A stretch of DNA of 64,000 nucleotides from Brevirhabdus sp. (GCA_024637315.1 JAGXFH010000038.1:40122-104121); one strand, 5' to 3'. Shown: positions 53,052 through 63,524, counted from the first letter of the stretch. The notes: generated by a model not told the origin, from the sequence alone. A program made the numbers and translations.

Positions 53052-53708
53052 ATGCAAGTCATCCTTCTCGAACGCGTGGCCAAGCTTGGCCAGATGGGCG
53101 ATGTCGTCGACGTCAAGCAAGGCTATGCCCGCAACTTCCTGCTTCCGCAGGGCAAGGCACTGCGCGCCTCGGAGGACAATATCAAATCCTTCGAGTCGCA
53201 AAAGGCACAGCTTCAGGCACAGAACCTCGAAACCAAGAAAGAGGCCGACGCACTGTCCGCGAAACTCGATGGCCAAACCTTCATCGTGATTCGCTCCGCC
53301 TCTGATTCCGGTGCGCTCTACGGTTCCGTCACCACCCGCGACGCCGCCGATGCAGCCACCGAAAACGGCTTTACCATCGATCGCAAGCAGATCACGCTGC
53401 AGCGTCCGATCAAGGATCTTGGTCTGCACTCGCTGACCGTGATCCTGCACCCCGAGGTCGAGGCCGAGATCATCCTCAACGTCGCCCGTTCGACCGAAGA
53501 GGCCGAACTTCAGGCAGCCGGGAAATCGATCCAGGAACTCGCCGCCGAAGAAGAAGCCGCCGCGGAATTCGAGATCGCCGAACTCTTCGACGATCTCGGC
53601 GCCGCCGGGATGGAGGATTTCGGCGACGACGACAACGCGCCCGCCCGCCAGTCGACCGATGGCGACAGGGTTTCGGACACCAATGAAGAGACCGACAAGG
53701 ACGCATAA
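53052..53708 (+). CDS. rplI: 50S ribosomal protein L9
   Basis: 218 residues: the N-terminal L9 domain ([32 protein letters not shown]), the long connecting helix and the C-terminal rRNA-binding domain ('[15 protein letters not shown]'). The acidic C-terminal extension (about 60 residues beyond E. coli L9) is usual in Rhodobacteraceae. It follows rpsR by 11 bases with AAGGAG and is closed by a strong terminator. Confidence 0.97.
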   Translation: MQVILLERVAKLGQMGDVVDVKQGYARNFLLPQGKALRASEDNIKSFESQKAQLQAQNLETKKEADALSAKLDGQTFIVIRSASDSGALYGSVTTRDAADAATENGFTIDRKQITLQRPIKDLGLHSLTVILHPEVEAEIILNVARSTEEAELQAAGKSIQELAAEEEAAAEFEIAELFDDLGAAGMEDFGDDDNAPARQSTDGDRVSDTNEETDKDA

Positions 53709-53730
53709 TCCTCGTTTGCCCCACCAATCG

Positions 53731-53763
53731 AAGGCCGCGCCCCGCAAAGGCGCGGCCTTTTTT
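53731..53763 (+). terminator. Terminator of the rpsF-rpsR-rplI operon
   Basis: AAGGCCGCGCC (53731-53741), loop CCGCAAA, then GGCGCGGCCTT (53749-53759) running into a T tract. The 11-base stem with trailing T residues is a canonical intrinsic terminator, 22 bases after rplI. The 285 bases from here to the LysR gene hold no gene I can support. Confidence 0.9.
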
Positions 53764-54048
53764 CATCGACCCCGACCTCAATGGTCTGGTTTGAAGATGA
53801 CAAGATGGTTTCGTGTTCCAACCCTGCGAATGACTGGATTGCAGACAGTTCGCTGAACACCCTGCTTGTTTGGCCGCTTGTTCGAAGTGTCAGATTCACG
53901 CCCCGTCGATTTCAGAATGTCCCCCGTTCCCGCTGTCCTTTTTGCATCCGCAATCGCGCGGTCGTTTTTTCGGCAGACGCGCCGTCTGGTAAAGGCCTGC
54001 GTTTAGAGCATTAATGGGGACACTCAATTCGGGGGACGTGTTGCGGAC

Positions 54049-54954
54049 ATGGCTTTTACCCTTAGACAACTTCAGTTCTTTGTGGCCGCCGCCGAACACG
54101 GCAGCGTGTCTGGCGCGGCGAAGGTGCTGTCGATCTCGCAATCGTCGGTCACCGAGGCGATCAAGGCGCTCGAGGCCGACCTTGGCATCACGCTGTGCGA
54201 AAGAAAGGCGCGCGGAATCGAGATCACCAATGCGGGTCAACAGTTTCTGCGGCACGCGCGGAAAATCCGCGATGACGTGTCGGATGCGCGCCGATCGTTC
54301 CTGGTCGGCTCGGAACAGCGTGAAGGTGAAATCCGGCTTGGCGTGACGTCGCTGGTGGCGGGATACGGGCTCGCCGAGGCGCTGTCGCGATACCGGCGGA
54401 CGTTTCCGGCGGTCAAGGTCTCGGCCCTTGAGGATACCGGCGAGTATCTGGAACATCTGCTGATCGGCGGCGAGATCGACGTGGCGTTTCTGGTTGTCTC
54501 GAACCTGCGTAACCGCGGTGCCTTCCAGGTTGAAAGCATCGCCGCCTCTGCCATGCGGCTGTGGTTACCCTTGGGGCATCCCCTGGCCGCCAAAGAGGCG
54601 ATCGGGCTCGAGGAGGTGGCGCAGGAGCCGATGATCATGTTGTCGGTCGAAGAGATCGAGGAAAACACCTCGCGCCTGCTGGCCTCGCTTGGGACACGTC
54701 CCGATGTGGCGTTTCGCACCCGATCTGTCGAAGCGGTACGCAGCCTGGTCGCCACCGGAATGGGGGTCGCGATCCTGCCCGATCTGATCTATCGGCCGTG
54801 GTCGCTGGAAGGCGACCGGATCGAAATTCGCGATGTCTCCGGCGATCTGCCCACGGTGCAGGTCGGCATGGCTTGGCGGCGCGGCGCGCCACTGCCCGAC
54901 CTGGCGCGGGATTTTGTGCGCCTGGCGCAGACCTCGTTTCAGTCGCATCCATAA
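54049..54954 (+). CDS. LysR family transcriptional regulator
   Basis: 301 residues: an N-terminal winged helix ('SVSGAAKVLSISQSSVTEAI') and a C-terminal periplasmic-binding-type effector domain ('GEIRLGVTSLVAGYGLAEAL', 'SVEAVRSLVATGMGVAILPD'). It lies directly upstream of, and in the same direction as, the polyamine-type ABC transporter and patD, with 138 bases between, so it probably activates that operon in response to a polyamine or its product. Upstream TTAGAGCATTAATGGGG may hold promoter elements. Confidence 0.9.
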   Translation: MAFTLRQLQFFVAAAEHGSVSGAAKVLSISQSSVTEAIKALEADLGITLCERKARGIEITNAGQQFLRHARKIRDDVSDARRSFLVGSEQREGEIRLGVTSLVAGYGLAEALSRYRRTFPAVKVSALEDTGEYLEHLLIGGEIDVAFLVVSNLRNRGAFQVESIAASAMRLWLPLGHPLAAKEAIGLEEVAQEPMIMLSVEEIEENTSRLLASLGTRPDVAFRTRSVEAVRSLVATGMGVAILPDLIYRPWSLEGDRIEIRDVSGDLPTVQVGMAWRRGAPLPDLARDFVRLAQTSFQSHP

Positions 54955-55092
54955 GATATCGGAATATCCGATAATGCTATTCTGATTTTTGTATTTGCGA
55001 ATTTTCAGATTAACGGCAGAGTTGTCGGTGACATTGGCGCGGGCGCAAGAACCGCCCAGATCGTGTGTTTCACACTTCAGGGAGACTTCCAA

Positions 55093-56250
55093 ATGACTGC
55101 ACGCTTTCTTCTCTCAACAGCAGTGACAGTGCTGGTCGCTGCGCAGCCGGTCCTTGCACAAATGATGACAGAGGTCGGACCAGGCGAAGGCCAGGTCGAT
55201 ATCGTGGCGTGGCCCGGCTATATCGAACGCGGCGATACAATGGCCGAGTTCGACTGGGTCACCAAGTTCGAAGAGGCCACTGGCTGCAAGGTCAACGTGA
55301 AATCCGCGAACACCTCGGACGAGATGGTGGCGCTGATGAACGAGGGCGGCTTCGACCTGGTGACTGCCTCGGGCGACGCCTCGCTGCGATTGATCGCCGG
55401 CCAGCGGGTGCAGGAAGTGAACGTGGACCTGATCCCCTCATGGTCGGCGGTCGACGACCGGCTGAAAGACGCGCCGTGGCATACCGTCGACGGCAAGCAC
55501 TACGGCACGCCCTACATGTGGGGGCCAAACGTGCTGATGTACAACACCGACGCCTTCGGTGACAGTCCGCCGACATCATGGAACGTGGTCTTCGAAGAGA
55601 TGACCCTGCCGGACGGTCAGCCGAATTCGGGCCGGGTCCAAGCCTATGACGGTCCAATCCACATCGCCGACGCAGCCAACTATCTGATGTATCACCAGCC
55701 CGATCTGGGCATCACGTCGCCCTACGAGCTGAATGCGGATCAATACGCCGCCGCTCTGGATCTGCTGCGCACCCAGCGTACGCTGGTCAACCGCTACTGG
55801 CATGATGCCTTCATCCAGATGGACGATTTCAAGAACGAGGGCGTGGTCGCCTCCGGCTCTTGGCCGTTCCAGGTAAACATTCTGCAAAGCGAAGACCAGC
55901 CGATTGCTTCCGTCATTCCGATCGAGGGCGCGACGGGCTGGGCCGATACCACGATGATGCATGTCGATTCCGCGCATCCCAACTGCGCCTATATGTGGAT
56001 GGAGCATTCGCTGGCCTCGAACCTGCAATCCGATCTCTCGGTCTGGTTCGGTGCCAATCCGGCGGTTCTGGCGGCATGCACCGACGGGCGCGGGATGCAG
56101 ACGGCAGAAGGCTGTACCAAGAACGGGCTCGACGACTTCGAGAAGATCAAGTTCTGGACCACCCCGGTCAGCTCATGCGAAAGCCAGGGCGAATGCGTAC
56201 CCTATTATCGCTGGGTGTCGGACTATATCGGCGTCATCGGCGGTCGCTAG
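55093..56250 (+). CDS. ABC transporter substrate-binding protein, spermidine/putrescine type
   Basis: 385 residues with a signal peptide (MTARFLLSTAVTVLVAAQPV, cleavage after LAQ or VLA) and the PotD/YdcS-like fold ('VDIVAWPGYIERGDTMAEFD', 'MWGPNVLMYNTDAFGDSPPT'). It captures substrate in the periplasm for the following ATPase and two permeases. The gene content (binding protein, ATPase, two permeases, patD) parallels ydcSTUV-patD of E. coli, so putrescine or a related amine is likely. Start ATG 55093 follows AGGGAG; the track begins 10 codons earlier. Confidence 0.88.
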   Translation: MTARFLLSTAVTVLVAAQPVLAQMMTEVGPGEGQVDIVAWPGYIERGDTMAEFDWVTKFEEATGCKVNVKSANTSDEMVALMNEGGFDLVTASGDASLRLIAGQRVQEVNVDLIPSWSAVDDRLKDAPWHTVDGKHYGTPYMWGPNVLMYNTDAFGDSPPTSWNVVFEEMTLPDGQPNSGRVQAYDGPIHIADAANYLMYHQPDLGITSPYELNADQYAAALDLLRTQRTLVNRYWHDAFIQMDDFKNEGVVASGSWPFQVNILQSEDQPIASVIPIEGATGWADTTMMHVDSAHPNCAYMWMEHSLASNLQSDLSVWFGANPAVLAACTDGRGMQTAEGCTKNGLDDFEKIKFWTTPVSSCESQGECVPYYRWVSDYIGVIGGR

Positions 56251-56315
56251 GATCCCGCAACTCGTTCTGCACATCACCGGCGGCGCCGCCGCCGGATCTT
56301 GAGGCCTATCTGCAT

Positions 56316-57308
56316 ATGACTGTCGCCGTTGAATTCGACCATGTCTCGCGTCATTTCGGGGCGGTCCGAGCCGTTGATGACGTGTCCATCGCGATCGAGG
56401 AAGGGGGGTTCTTCGCGATGCTTGGCCCGTCCGGATCCGGCAAGACCACCTGTCTGCGGCTGATATCGGGATTCGAGAGGCCAACGGCAGGCCATGTTCG
56501 CATATTCGGCGAGAACTCGGAAAATGTGCCGCCAAATCGGCGGCCGGTGAACACGGTCTTTCAGGACTATGCCCTGTTTCCGCATCTCAGCGTGCGCGAC
56601 AACGTCGCCTACGGACTTATGGTCAAGGGCACCGACCGGCGCCGCCGGCAGGCCGCCGCCGAGGACATGCTGGCACTGGTCAAGCTGGACGGCTATGGGG
56701 CCCGCAAGCCGGCAGAACTGTCTGGCGGCCAGCGCCAGCGCGTCGCGCTGGCCAGGGCTCTGGTCAACAAGCCGCGCGTCCTGTTGCTGGACGAGCCCCT
56801 GGGCGCGCTGGATCTCAAGTTGCGCGAAGCAATGCAGGAAGAACTGAAGTCGCTGCAGCGCGCGCTTGGCATCACCTTCATCTTCGTCACGCATGATCAG
56901 GGCGAGGCGCTGTCGATGGCCGACCGGGTCGCGGTATTCAGCCAGGGCGCGATCGTCCAGGTCGGCAGTCCACAGGACATCTACGAACGGCCCCACACCC
57001 GCTTCGTCGCGGATTTCGTCGGCTCTGCCAATGTGCTCTCGCCGGAGCTTGCGGCCCGCGCGGGCGGCCCCCGTCATTGGTCCAGCTTGCGCCCCGAAGC
57101 GATTGCGCTGGCCAAGCCCGAGGCAGCCCGCCTGACCGGCACGGTGACAGGAACACGCTATCTTGGGGCCGTGAACCGGGTCACGGTCGCGGTGGGCGGT
57201 GATATGCTGACTATCGCCTTGCCCGCTGTTCAGACAGTGCCGGCGGATGGCGCCGAAATCGGCCTGACCTGGCCCGACGGCGCGCTGCACACAATGGAGG
57301 CCGAATGA
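56316..57308 (+). CDS. ABC transporter ATP-binding protein (PotA/YdcT-like)
   Basis: 330 residues: Walker A GPSGSGKTT, Q-loop 'NTVFQDYALFPHLSVRDNVA', signature LSGGQRQR, Walker B VLLLDEPLGALD, switch His VTHDQ, and a C-terminal TOBE-type regulatory region from about residue 240. It powers polyamine import at the inner membrane. The ORF track merges it with upstream sequence; ATG 56316 gives the standard start. It overlaps the first permease by 4 bases. Confidence 0.9.
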   Translation: MTVAVEFDHVSRHFGAVRAVDDVSIAIEEGGFFAMLGPSGSGKTTCLRLISGFERPTAGHVRIFGENSENVPPNRRPVNTVFQDYALFPHLSVRDNVAYGLMVKGTDRRRRQAAAEDMLALVKLDGYGARKPAELSGGQRQRVALARALVNKPRVLLLDEPLGALDLKLREAMQEELKSLQRALGITFIFVTHDQGEALSMADRVAVFSQGAIVQVGSPQDIYERPHTRFVADFVGSANVLSPELAARAGGPRHWSSLRPEAIALAKPEAARLTGTVTGTRYLGAVNRVTVAVGGDMLTIALPAVQTVPADGAEIGLTWPDGALHTMEAE

Positions 57309-58228
57309 CCGGCGGCCAGCACCTGACTGCGCGGATATCCGATGCGTTCTGGCGCCATCCGCGCCTGCTTCTGGCGGTACTGCTGACCCCGCCGCTGATC
57401 TGGCTGGGCGTGATCTACATCGGCTCGCTGCTCGCGCTTCTGGTTCAAAGTTTTTTCTCGATCGACGAGTTTTCGGGCCTGATCAACTATCAATTCACGC
57501 TGAAAACCTATGCCGAACTGCTGCGGCCCTCAAATTTCGACATCATCCTGCGCACCACTTTGATGGCCGCGAGCGTCACGATTGTCGCCGCTGTCATCGC
57601 ATTTCCGATTGCCTATTATGCCGCGCGCTATGCCAAGGGTCGGATGAAGGCGTTCTTCTATCTGGGCGTCATGCTGCCCTTGTGGTCCAGCTATCTGGTC
57701 AAGGTCTACGCCTGGAAACTGATCCTCGCCAAGGAAGGCATACTGAACTGGGCCGTCGACGGGGTCGGTGCGTCCGCTGCGCTGAACGCGGTGCTCGCGC
57801 TGCCGGTGATCGGCGGCAGCTCGCTGTCAGTGAGCTATATCGGCACCTTTCTGGTGTTCCTTTATGTCTGGCTGCCATTCATGATCCTGCCGATGCAGGC
57901 AGCACTTGAACGTGTGCCGGTCAATCTGCTTGAAGCGTCCGGCGATCTTGGCGGACGGCCCAGTCAGACCCTGCGCCATGTGATCCTGCCGCTGGCGCTG
58001 CCGGGCATCATAGCCGGGTCTATCTTCACCTTTTCGCTGACTTTGGGCGATTACATCATCCCTCAGATTGTCGGGTCGTCGCGGCGCTTCATCGGGCAGG
58101 CGGTCTATGCGCATCAGGGCACTGCAGGCAACATCCCCCTGGCCGCCGCTTTTGCAGTCGTGCCGATCGTGATCATGGCAATCTATCTTTGGGTGGCCAA
58201 GCGCAAGGGAGCCTTCGATGCACTCTGA
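57305..58228 (+). CDS. ABC transporter permease (PotB/YdcU-like)
   Basis: 307 residues with six transmembrane helices and the ATPase-contact EAA loop '[20 protein letters not shown]', followed by [14 protein letters not shown]. Together with the next gene it forms the membrane channel of the polyamine-type importer. ATGA overlap with the ATPase gene and an 11-base overlap with the second permease show tight coupling. Confidence 0.9.
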   Translation: MTGGQHLTARISDAFWRHPRLLLAVLLTPPLIWLGVIYIGSLLALLVQSFFSIDEFSGLINYQFTLKTYAELLRPSNFDIILRTTLMAASVTIVAAVIAFPIAYYAARYAKGRMKAFFYLGVMLPLWSSYLVKVYAWKLILAKEGILNWAVDGVGASAALNAVLALPVIGGSSLSVSYIGTFLVFLYVWLPFMILPMQAALERVPVNLLEASGDLGGRPSQTLRHVILPLALPGIIAGSIFTFSLTLGDYIIPQIVGSSRRFIGQAVYAHQGTAGNIPLAAAFAVVPIVIMAIYLWVAKRKGAFDAL

Positions 58229-59024
58229 CCGTGCGCCGCTGGGATTGAAGATCGCCGCCTTTGCCGGGCTGGCGTTTCTGCATGCGCCGATCGTGCTGAT
58301 TTTCATCTATGCCTTCACCACCGAGGATCGAACCTATCAATGGCCGCCGCCCGGCCTGACGCTGCAATGGTTCGGCGTCACCTGGAACCGCCCCGACGTC
58401 TGGCAGGCGCTGGGGCTTTCGGTCCGCGTCGCGACTGTCTCGACCCTGGTCGCCCTGATCCTCGGCACGCTCTGCGCCGCAGCGGTCAGCCGCGCACGGT
58501 TCTTCGGGCGCGAGGCCGTGTCGCTTCTGGTGATCCTGCCCATCGCCCTGCCCGGGATCATCACCGGGATCGCGTTGCGATCAGCCTTTAACCTCGGCGA
58601 CATCTCGTTTTCCACGATCACCATCGTGCTCGGCCACGCAACGTTCTGCATCGTCGTGGTCTACAACAACGCCGTGGCGCGCTTTCGCCGGCTTTCAGGC
58701 TCGATGCTCGAGGCGTCCGCCGACCTGGGCGCGGACGGCTTTCAGACGTTTCGCCATATCGTGGTGCCCAACATCGCCACCGCGCTGCTGGCGGGCGGCA
58801 TGCTGGCTTTCGCGCTGTCCTTCGACGAGGTGATCGTGACCACCTTCACCGCAGGACAACAGCAGACCTTGCCAATCTGGATGCTCGAAGAACTCGTGCG
58901 ACCGCGCCAGCGCCCGGTGACCAACGTGGTGGCCATGGTGGTGGTGATCGTCACCTTCCTGCCGATCCTGGCAGCGTACTATCTGACCCGCGGTGGCTCC
59001 GAGACCGCCGGGGGCGACAAATGA
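58218..59024 (+). CDS. ABC transporter permease (PotC/YdcV-like)
   Basis: 268 residues, six helices, EAA loop '[20 protein letters not shown]' and [21 protein letters not shown], the typical PotC-side sequence. ATG 58218 (after AAGGGAG) lies inside the end of the first permease gene. patD follows, with only 20 bases between the stop and the chosen patD start. Confidence 0.9.
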   Translation: MHSDRAPLGLKIAAFAGLAFLHAPIVLIFIYAFTTEDRTYQWPPPGLTLQWFGVTWNRPDVWQALGLSVRVATVSTLVALILGTLCAAAVSRARFFGREAVSLLVILPIALPGIITGIALRSAFNLGDISFSTITIVLGHATFCIVVVYNNAVARFRRLSGSMLEASADLGADGFQTFRHIVVPNIATALLAGGMLAFALSFDEVIVTTFTAGQQQTLPIWMLEELVRPRQRPVTNVVAMVVVIVTFLPILAAYYLTRGGSETAGGDK

Positions 59025-59044
59025 CACCATCAGGGATACATGCT

Positions 59045-60469
59045 ATGCAGACCAAACAGCTTATCAACGGCGAATTCACTGACGGAACCGAGCGCGCCGA
59101 GGCGATTCTGAACCCGCGCACCGGCGAGATGATCCTTGAATTGCCAGAGGCGTCGGCCGAGCAGGTCGAGGCAGCGGTTGCTGGCGCGTCCGAGGCGTTT
59201 GACGCATGGTCGCGCACCACGCCAGCCGACCGCGCTGCCGCGTTGCTGCGCATCGCCGACCGGATCGAGGCCGAGGCCGAGGACTTCGGCAAGCTCGAGG
59301 CGCTCAACTGCGGCAAGCCGGTGAATGCGGCCATTGGAGATGAGGTGCCTGCCATCGTCGACACCTACCGCTATTTCGCCGGCGCTGTGCGCAATATGCA
59401 CGGACCGCTCGCGGGCGAATATCTTGAGGGTCACACCTCGATGATCCGGCGCGACGCCGTTGGCGTCATCGCCTCGGTCGCGCCGTGGAACTATCCTCTG
59501 ATGATGATGGCATGGAAACTGGCACCGGCACTGGCGGGCGGCAATACGGTGGTCTTCAAGCCGTCCGAACAGACACCGCTGACCGCGCTTAAATTCGCCC
59601 GCATCCTGGCTGACGAGTTGCCCAAGGGCGTGGTCAACATCATCACCGGTCGCGGAGAGAGCGTCGGCGACGCGCTGGTCAATCATCCGAGGGTCGACAT
59701 GATCTCGCTGACCGGCGATGTGGCGACCGGCAAGAAAATGTTGCAGGCCGCGTCGAAATCGGTCAAGCGGACGCATTTGGAACTTGGCGGCAAGGCACCT
59801 GTCATTGTCTTTGATGACGCCGACATCTCCGAGGTCGTCGAGGGTCTGCGCGCTTTCGGCTATTACAATGCCGGGCAGGACTGCACTGCCGCCTGCCGCA
59901 TCTATGCGTCGAAAAACATCTACGACACGCTGGTGGCGGACCTGACTTCGGCCGTGAGCGAAATCGCTTTTGCTCGCGAGGACGATGCCGAAAACGAAAT
60001 CGGGCCGCTGATTTCGGCGCGCCAGCGCGACCGAGTGGCAAGCTTTGTCGAACGGGCCCGCGATCTGAGCCATATCGAGATCACCACCGGCGGCATGGCG
60101 CATGGCAAGAACGGATTCTACTATACTCCGACGGTAGTTGCCGGCGCGCGCCAGGACGACGAGATCGTACGGCGCGAGGTGTTCGGTCCGGTCGTGTCGG
60201 TGACGCCGTTCAGCGATGTCGATCAGGCCGTCGCCTGGGCCAATGACAGCGACTACGGTCTTGCCTCGTCGATCTGGACCAAGGATGTCGGCCGGGCGAT
60301 GTCGACAGCGGCGCGGCTGCGCTACGGCTGCACCTGGGTCAACACGCATTTCATGCTGGTCAACGAGATGCCGCATGGTGGGCTGAAAAGCTCCGGCTAC
60401 GGCAAGGATATGTCGATGTATGCGCTGGAGGATTACACCACCGTCCGGCATGTCATGCTGAAGCATTAG
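59045..60469 (+). CDS. patD: Gamma-aminobutyraldehyde dehydrogenase
   Basis: 474 residues, the same length as E. coli PatD as I recall it, and very similar along its length ('[20 protein letters not shown]', [20 protein letters not shown], the catalytic Cys in [18 protein letters not shown], the Glu in HLELGGKAP). It oxidises 4-aminobutanal to GABA in putrescine catabolism. The GABA could be used by GabT at 35 kb. I choose ATG 59045 ([11 protein letters not shown]) over the overlapping ATG 59021 because it matches the family start. Last gene of the transport operon. Confidence 0.92.
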   Translation: MQTKQLINGEFTDGTERAEAILNPRTGEMILELPEASAEQVEAAVAGASEAFDAWSRTTPADRAAALLRIADRIEAEAEDFGKLEALNCGKPVNAAIGDEVPAIVDTYRYFAGAVRNMHGPLAGEYLEGHTSMIRRDAVGVIASVAPWNYPLMMMAWKLAPALAGGNTVVFKPSEQTPLTALKFARILADELPKGVVNIITGRGESVGDALVNHPRVDMISLTGDVATGKKMLQAASKSVKRTHLELGGKAPVIVFDDADISEVVEGLRAFGYYNAGQDCTAACRIYASKNIYDTLVADLTSAVSEIAFAREDDAENEIGPLISARQRDRVASFVERARDLSHIEITTGGMAHGKNGFYYTPTVVAGARQDDEIVRREVFGPVVSVTPFSDVDQAVAWANDSDYGLASSIWTKDVGRAMSTAARLRYGCTWVNTHFMLVNEMPHGGLKSSGYGKDMSMYALEDYTTVRHVMLKH

Positions 60470-60668
60470 GGGCGGTTAGCGCCGCTCTGGCCGATACCCA
60501 TTTTGACCCCGGCGCACACCAACCGTCGCTTCCCCTCCGGGTACCGCGATATACCCCGAACGGTCGTTCCACTGTCTTTTTCGGGAACGGTGCCCCGCCA
60601 TTACGCCGTCAACGCAGCCGTCCTGTGCTAGGGTTCCGCTGACTTGATGACGACCCAAGGAGTCTGGC

Positions 60669-61802
60669 ATGTCCAACGGCCCTCTGAGCGGCATCCGCAT
60701 TCTTGAGGTCGAGGGGATCGGTCCCGGTCCCTTCGCCGCTATGATGCTTGCGGATCTCGGTGCCGACGTGATCGTCGTGCACCGGTCAAGGTCAGATCCA
60801 GTTCCGGGGGTCAGAGACCGTCCGATAACCGATCGGGGCAAACGCTCGATCATACTCGATCTGAAGGCGGCTACCGATCGGGAAACATTTCTGCAGCTCG
60901 TCGCTCGGGTCGATGGTCTGATCGAGGGATTCCGACCCGGTGTCATGGAACGGCTGGGTCTGGGACCAACCGAGTGCCGGACGGTCAACCCGCGCCTCGT
61001 CTACGGCCGGATGACGGGTTGGGGTCAGCATGGTCCGTTGGTGAAGCAGGCCGGGCACGACCTGAACTACGTCTCCCTCGCGGGCGGCCTGTGGTCGGCG
61101 ACCTTGCCCGGTGAACGCCCCTCGGTTCCGCCCACACTCATCGGTGACATCGGGGGCGGGGCGCTTTATCTCGTTGCCGGAATGCTCGCCGGGCTACTTG
61201 CGGCACAGCGCGACGGCAGCGGAACGATTGTGGATGCGGCGATTTATGACGGGGTCGCGCATATGCAAAATTTGCTTTTGTCGATAGACGGCGCGGCGGA
61301 AGGTGGACCGCCGGCGCAGTCAAATCCATTGGTCGGCGCGCATTGGTCGCGGACCTATCTATGCGCTGACGATCGCCATCTCAGCGTGCAGTGTCTTGAG
61401 CCGAAATTCTATCGCGTCTTTCTGGAAAGGATGGGGTTGTCGGACGATGCCGATTTCGCCGCCAACCAATTCGAACGGACGGCATGGCCGCGACTGTCCG
61501 AACGGCTCGCGGGCCTGTTCCTGCAGCGCGCCTCGAACCACTGGGATAGCGTTTTCTCCGGCAGCGATGCCTGTGTCGCACCGGTTCTTTCCCCAGGCGA
61601 GGCCTATCTGCATTGCCATAATCGCACCCGACGGACTTGGCAGATGACCGAGTGCGGCCTGCAGGCCGCTGCCGCACCCCGCTTTTCCGCGTGGCCGGTC
61701 TCCGCTCCGGGGCCGATCCCGGACCGAGGTCAGGACGCAGCAGAGATCCTGTCGGAACTTCAGTCAGCGAAAACTGTTTCACAAGCGCACGATCCGACCT
61801 GA
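60669..61802 (+). CDS. CaiB/BaiF family CoA-transferase (alpha-methylacyl-CoA racemase-like)
   Basis: 377 residues of the class III CoA-transferase fold: 'LSGIRILEVEGIGPGPFAAM' at the N-terminus, 'DLKAATDRETFLQLVARVDG', the catalytic-type Asp in KQAGHDLNYVSLAGGL, and 'LYLVAGMLAGLLAAQRDGSG'. The EVEGIGPGP opening and GHDLNYVSLAG are typical of alpha-methylacyl-CoA racemases. It probably works on branched or steroid-like acyl-CoA. It stands alone; 199 bases separate it from patD. Start ATG 60669, with AAGGAG upstream. Confidence 0.85.
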   Translation: MSNGPLSGIRILEVEGIGPGPFAAMMLADLGADVIVVHRSRSDPVPGVRDRPITDRGKRSIILDLKAATDRETFLQLVARVDGLIEGFRPGVMERLGLGPTECRTVNPRLVYGRMTGWGQHGPLVKQAGHDLNYVSLAGGLWSATLPGERPSVPPTLIGDIGGGALYLVAGMLAGLLAAQRDGSGTIVDAAIYDGVAHMQNLLLSIDGAAEGGPPAQSNPLVGAHWSRTYLCADDRHLSVQCLEPKFYRVFLERMGLSDDADFAANQFERTAWPRLSERLAGLFLQRASNHWDSVFSGSDACVAPVLSPGEAYLHCHNRTRRTWQMTECGLQAAAAPRFSAWPVSAPGPIPDRGQDAAEILSELQSAKTVSQAHDPT

Positions 61803-61908
61803 AGACCGGTGTCGCACCGGACACGGCAAACGCATCGCAAATGGCCCGGCGCCCCTGGTCCGCAAAATCACCTTGTGGCCGGTAAGCCCCTGCCAAGAAT
61901 GCGGTCAG

Positions 61909-62148
61909 CTACCGAGCGGAGAAATTGCGCGACGATCCCTCTACGGAAAATGATTTTTCGGCCGAAAAGAGCGGGCGCTCTGTAAAGAAGGTATAGAAGA
62001 CGTCCGCAACTGCGAGGCTCGCCTTGCTCAGCAACCACAACAAGGCCATTGCCATTGCCGCTTCATATTCCTGCACAGCGGCGAAGCCGCCAGCACAGAC
62101 TGCAAAGAATACAAGCAGGAACCGCTTGATCTTTATATAGTTTCGCAT
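61909..62148 (-). CDS. Small hypothetical membrane protein (79 aa)
   Basis: A 79-residue frame with a basic N-terminus (MRNYIKIKRF) and a hydrophobic helix pair ('LLVFFAVCAGGFAAVQEYEA', 'AMAMALLWLLSKASLAVADV'). The Lys-rich opening and TTT/ATA-rich codons suggest a real small inner-membrane protein, but no family is recognised. It lies downstream of the 55-residue protein and the Gly-rich secreted protein on the same strand. Confidence 0.45.
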   Translation of the reverse strand: MRNYIKIKRFLLVFFAVCAGGFAAVQEYEAAMAMALLWLLSKASLAVADVFYTFFTERPLFSAEKSFSVEGSSRNFSAR

Positions 62149-62211
62149 CTTTCAGTGCCCCCCAGGCAGATCGACGAAGTCAGTTTCGCGCAGTTCGGAT
62201 TGAGCAGATTG

Positions 62212-62379
62212 TCATTGAAACGTTCTGGTGCCGATGATGACCAAAGCACCGACGGCAACCAGAAACCCGCGCGACTTCGCCCAGTCAGGCGCGAAGTTCG
62301 CGCCTAACATGAGCAACGCCACAAAGATCAGAAACAACAGGGCAAGAGACGCACCAATAGTGACACTGATATCGGCCAT
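62212..62379 (-). CDS. Small hypothetical membrane protein (55 aa)
   Basis: Too short for the ORF track. The frame encodes MADISVTIGASLALLFLIFV, a second hydrophobic stretch after a short Asp/Trp/Lys loop (APDWAKSRG), and ends TRTFQ. ATG 62377-62379 is preceded by GGGGAAA at a suitable distance. Two helices with a short loop is a common layout for small membrane proteins. It lies 54 bases after the Gly-rich protein gene and may share its transcript. Confidence 0.5.
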   Translation of the reverse strand: MADISVTIGASLALLFLIFVALLMLGANFAPDWAKSRGFLVAVGALVIIGTRTFQ

Positions 62380-62433
62380 GATTTCGTTTCCCCAGGTGTT
62401 TGCAGTGACAGTTCGACGGTCGACGCCGCCGTT

Positions 62434-63330
62434 TTAGAAGCCAAGCAGCGATCGAACGGCAGCTTCGATCCGGTCATCCACAGGCTTGTTCGCGGCAGCT
62501 TCCAGCAGAGAGCGCTGCGTGGTCTTCTGAGAGCCGAGCAGGGCTTCCAGCGTTTCAACCTCGGTCACGGCCTCGGCATAGTCGGTGGCATAATCCTTTT
62601 CCATGCCAAGACCGTCGATCTCGTCATCCAGCTGACCCAACTGGGTCGACAATTCGACGATTTCCTCGTTGGCGGCAATCTCCTCGGCGGTTGCCCCCGC
62701 AGTGGCCAGTTCATCCGCCAGCGCACCAAGCTGTGACGCTATGTCCTCGCGCTCCGTCGTCTTGCCGGCCAGCTCAGCATCAATCTCCTCGATCGTCCGA
62801 TCCGGCGGAGTCAGCGCGTCGAGTTCAGCCAATAAGTCGAGGAAATCCTGCTCCAGCACCAGACCATCCTCGATCGACTGCCGGTAGGCGGCGATACGGC
62901 CCACCCGCGAATTCGGGGCAGCATTCGCAAATGCGTTCGGCGATGCGTTCAAGGCATTCAATGCACCAAGTTCAGACGGGTGTACGCCCAGCGCGGCCGC
63001 AAGTTTGTTGCCTTTTGTCGGAGGCGTGATTGCCGCAACCGAGGTTTTCGTTACAGAGCTTTTCTTGGCCTGCGACTGGCCATTGAAGCCGCCGCTCTTT
63101 TGGTCGGAGCGATTGGCCGAATTGCCCTTGTTGGATTGGCCCCCTCCGCGGTTATCGGATTTGCCGCCGCCGCCGTTACCACCGCCGCCGCCGTTACCGC
63201 CGCCACCGCCGTTGCCGTTCTTGGCATAGACAGAGGTCGGTGTGGCAAAAGTTGTGACAACGGCCGTTGCGCCTATCGCAGCAACTGACAGACATGCGGC
63301 ACGCAGGAAAACATCGCGGCGTTTGGTCAT
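62434..63330 (-). CDS. Secreted Gly/Asn-rich protein with coiled-coil C-terminus
   Basis: 298 residues from ATG 63328-63330 (after GGAG; the track adds six residues). A signal peptide (cleavage after SVYA) is followed by a low-complexity stretch of NG and GGGGN units (about 38-70), a Ser/Gln/Lys-rich linker, then a helical, acidic part from about residue 135. That part includes 'SIEDGLVLEQDFLDLLAELD' and 'GALADELATAGATAEEIAAN', likely coiled coil. No family is recognised. The divergent gene 194 bases away also encodes a signal peptide and NG/SGG repeats, so the two may act together outside the cell. Confidence 0.65.
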   Translation of the reverse strand: MTKRRDVFLRAACLSVAAIGATAVVTTFATPTSVYAKNGNGGGGGNGGGGGNGGGGKSDNRGGGQSNKGNSANRSDQKSGGFNGQSQAKKSSVTKTSVAAITPPTKGNKLAAALGVHPSELGALNALNASPNAFANAAPNSRVGRIAAYRQSIEDGLVLEQDFLDLLAELDALTPPDRTIEEIDAELAGKTTEREDIASQLGALADELATAGATAEEIAANEEIVELSTQLGQLDDEIDGLGMEKDYATDYAEAVTEVETLEALLGSQKTTQRSLLEAAANKPVDDRIEAAVRSLLGF

Positions 63331-63524
63331 CTTAATTCTCCGGTTCAAGTTGGCGTCTGATTTGAAACTTACCCGAACGAGTTTGCCCCACCGCCTGGCG
63401 GCTGAACTGGCAAACGAATCGGGCAGCTCGGTTCGTTCTTGCCTGAGACAACCACAGTGAAGTTGAACCTGCAGACAACGACCCGTTAATTTTCAGTTCA
63501 CGTCGAATTTGATACAAGGCTGCC

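Noticed and set aside
63160-63225. Short tandem GGCGGTAACG-type repeats resembling a CRISPR or satellite
   Set aside because: They are the in-frame codons of the Gly/Asn-rich segment of the secreted protein on the minus strand; there are no spacers.
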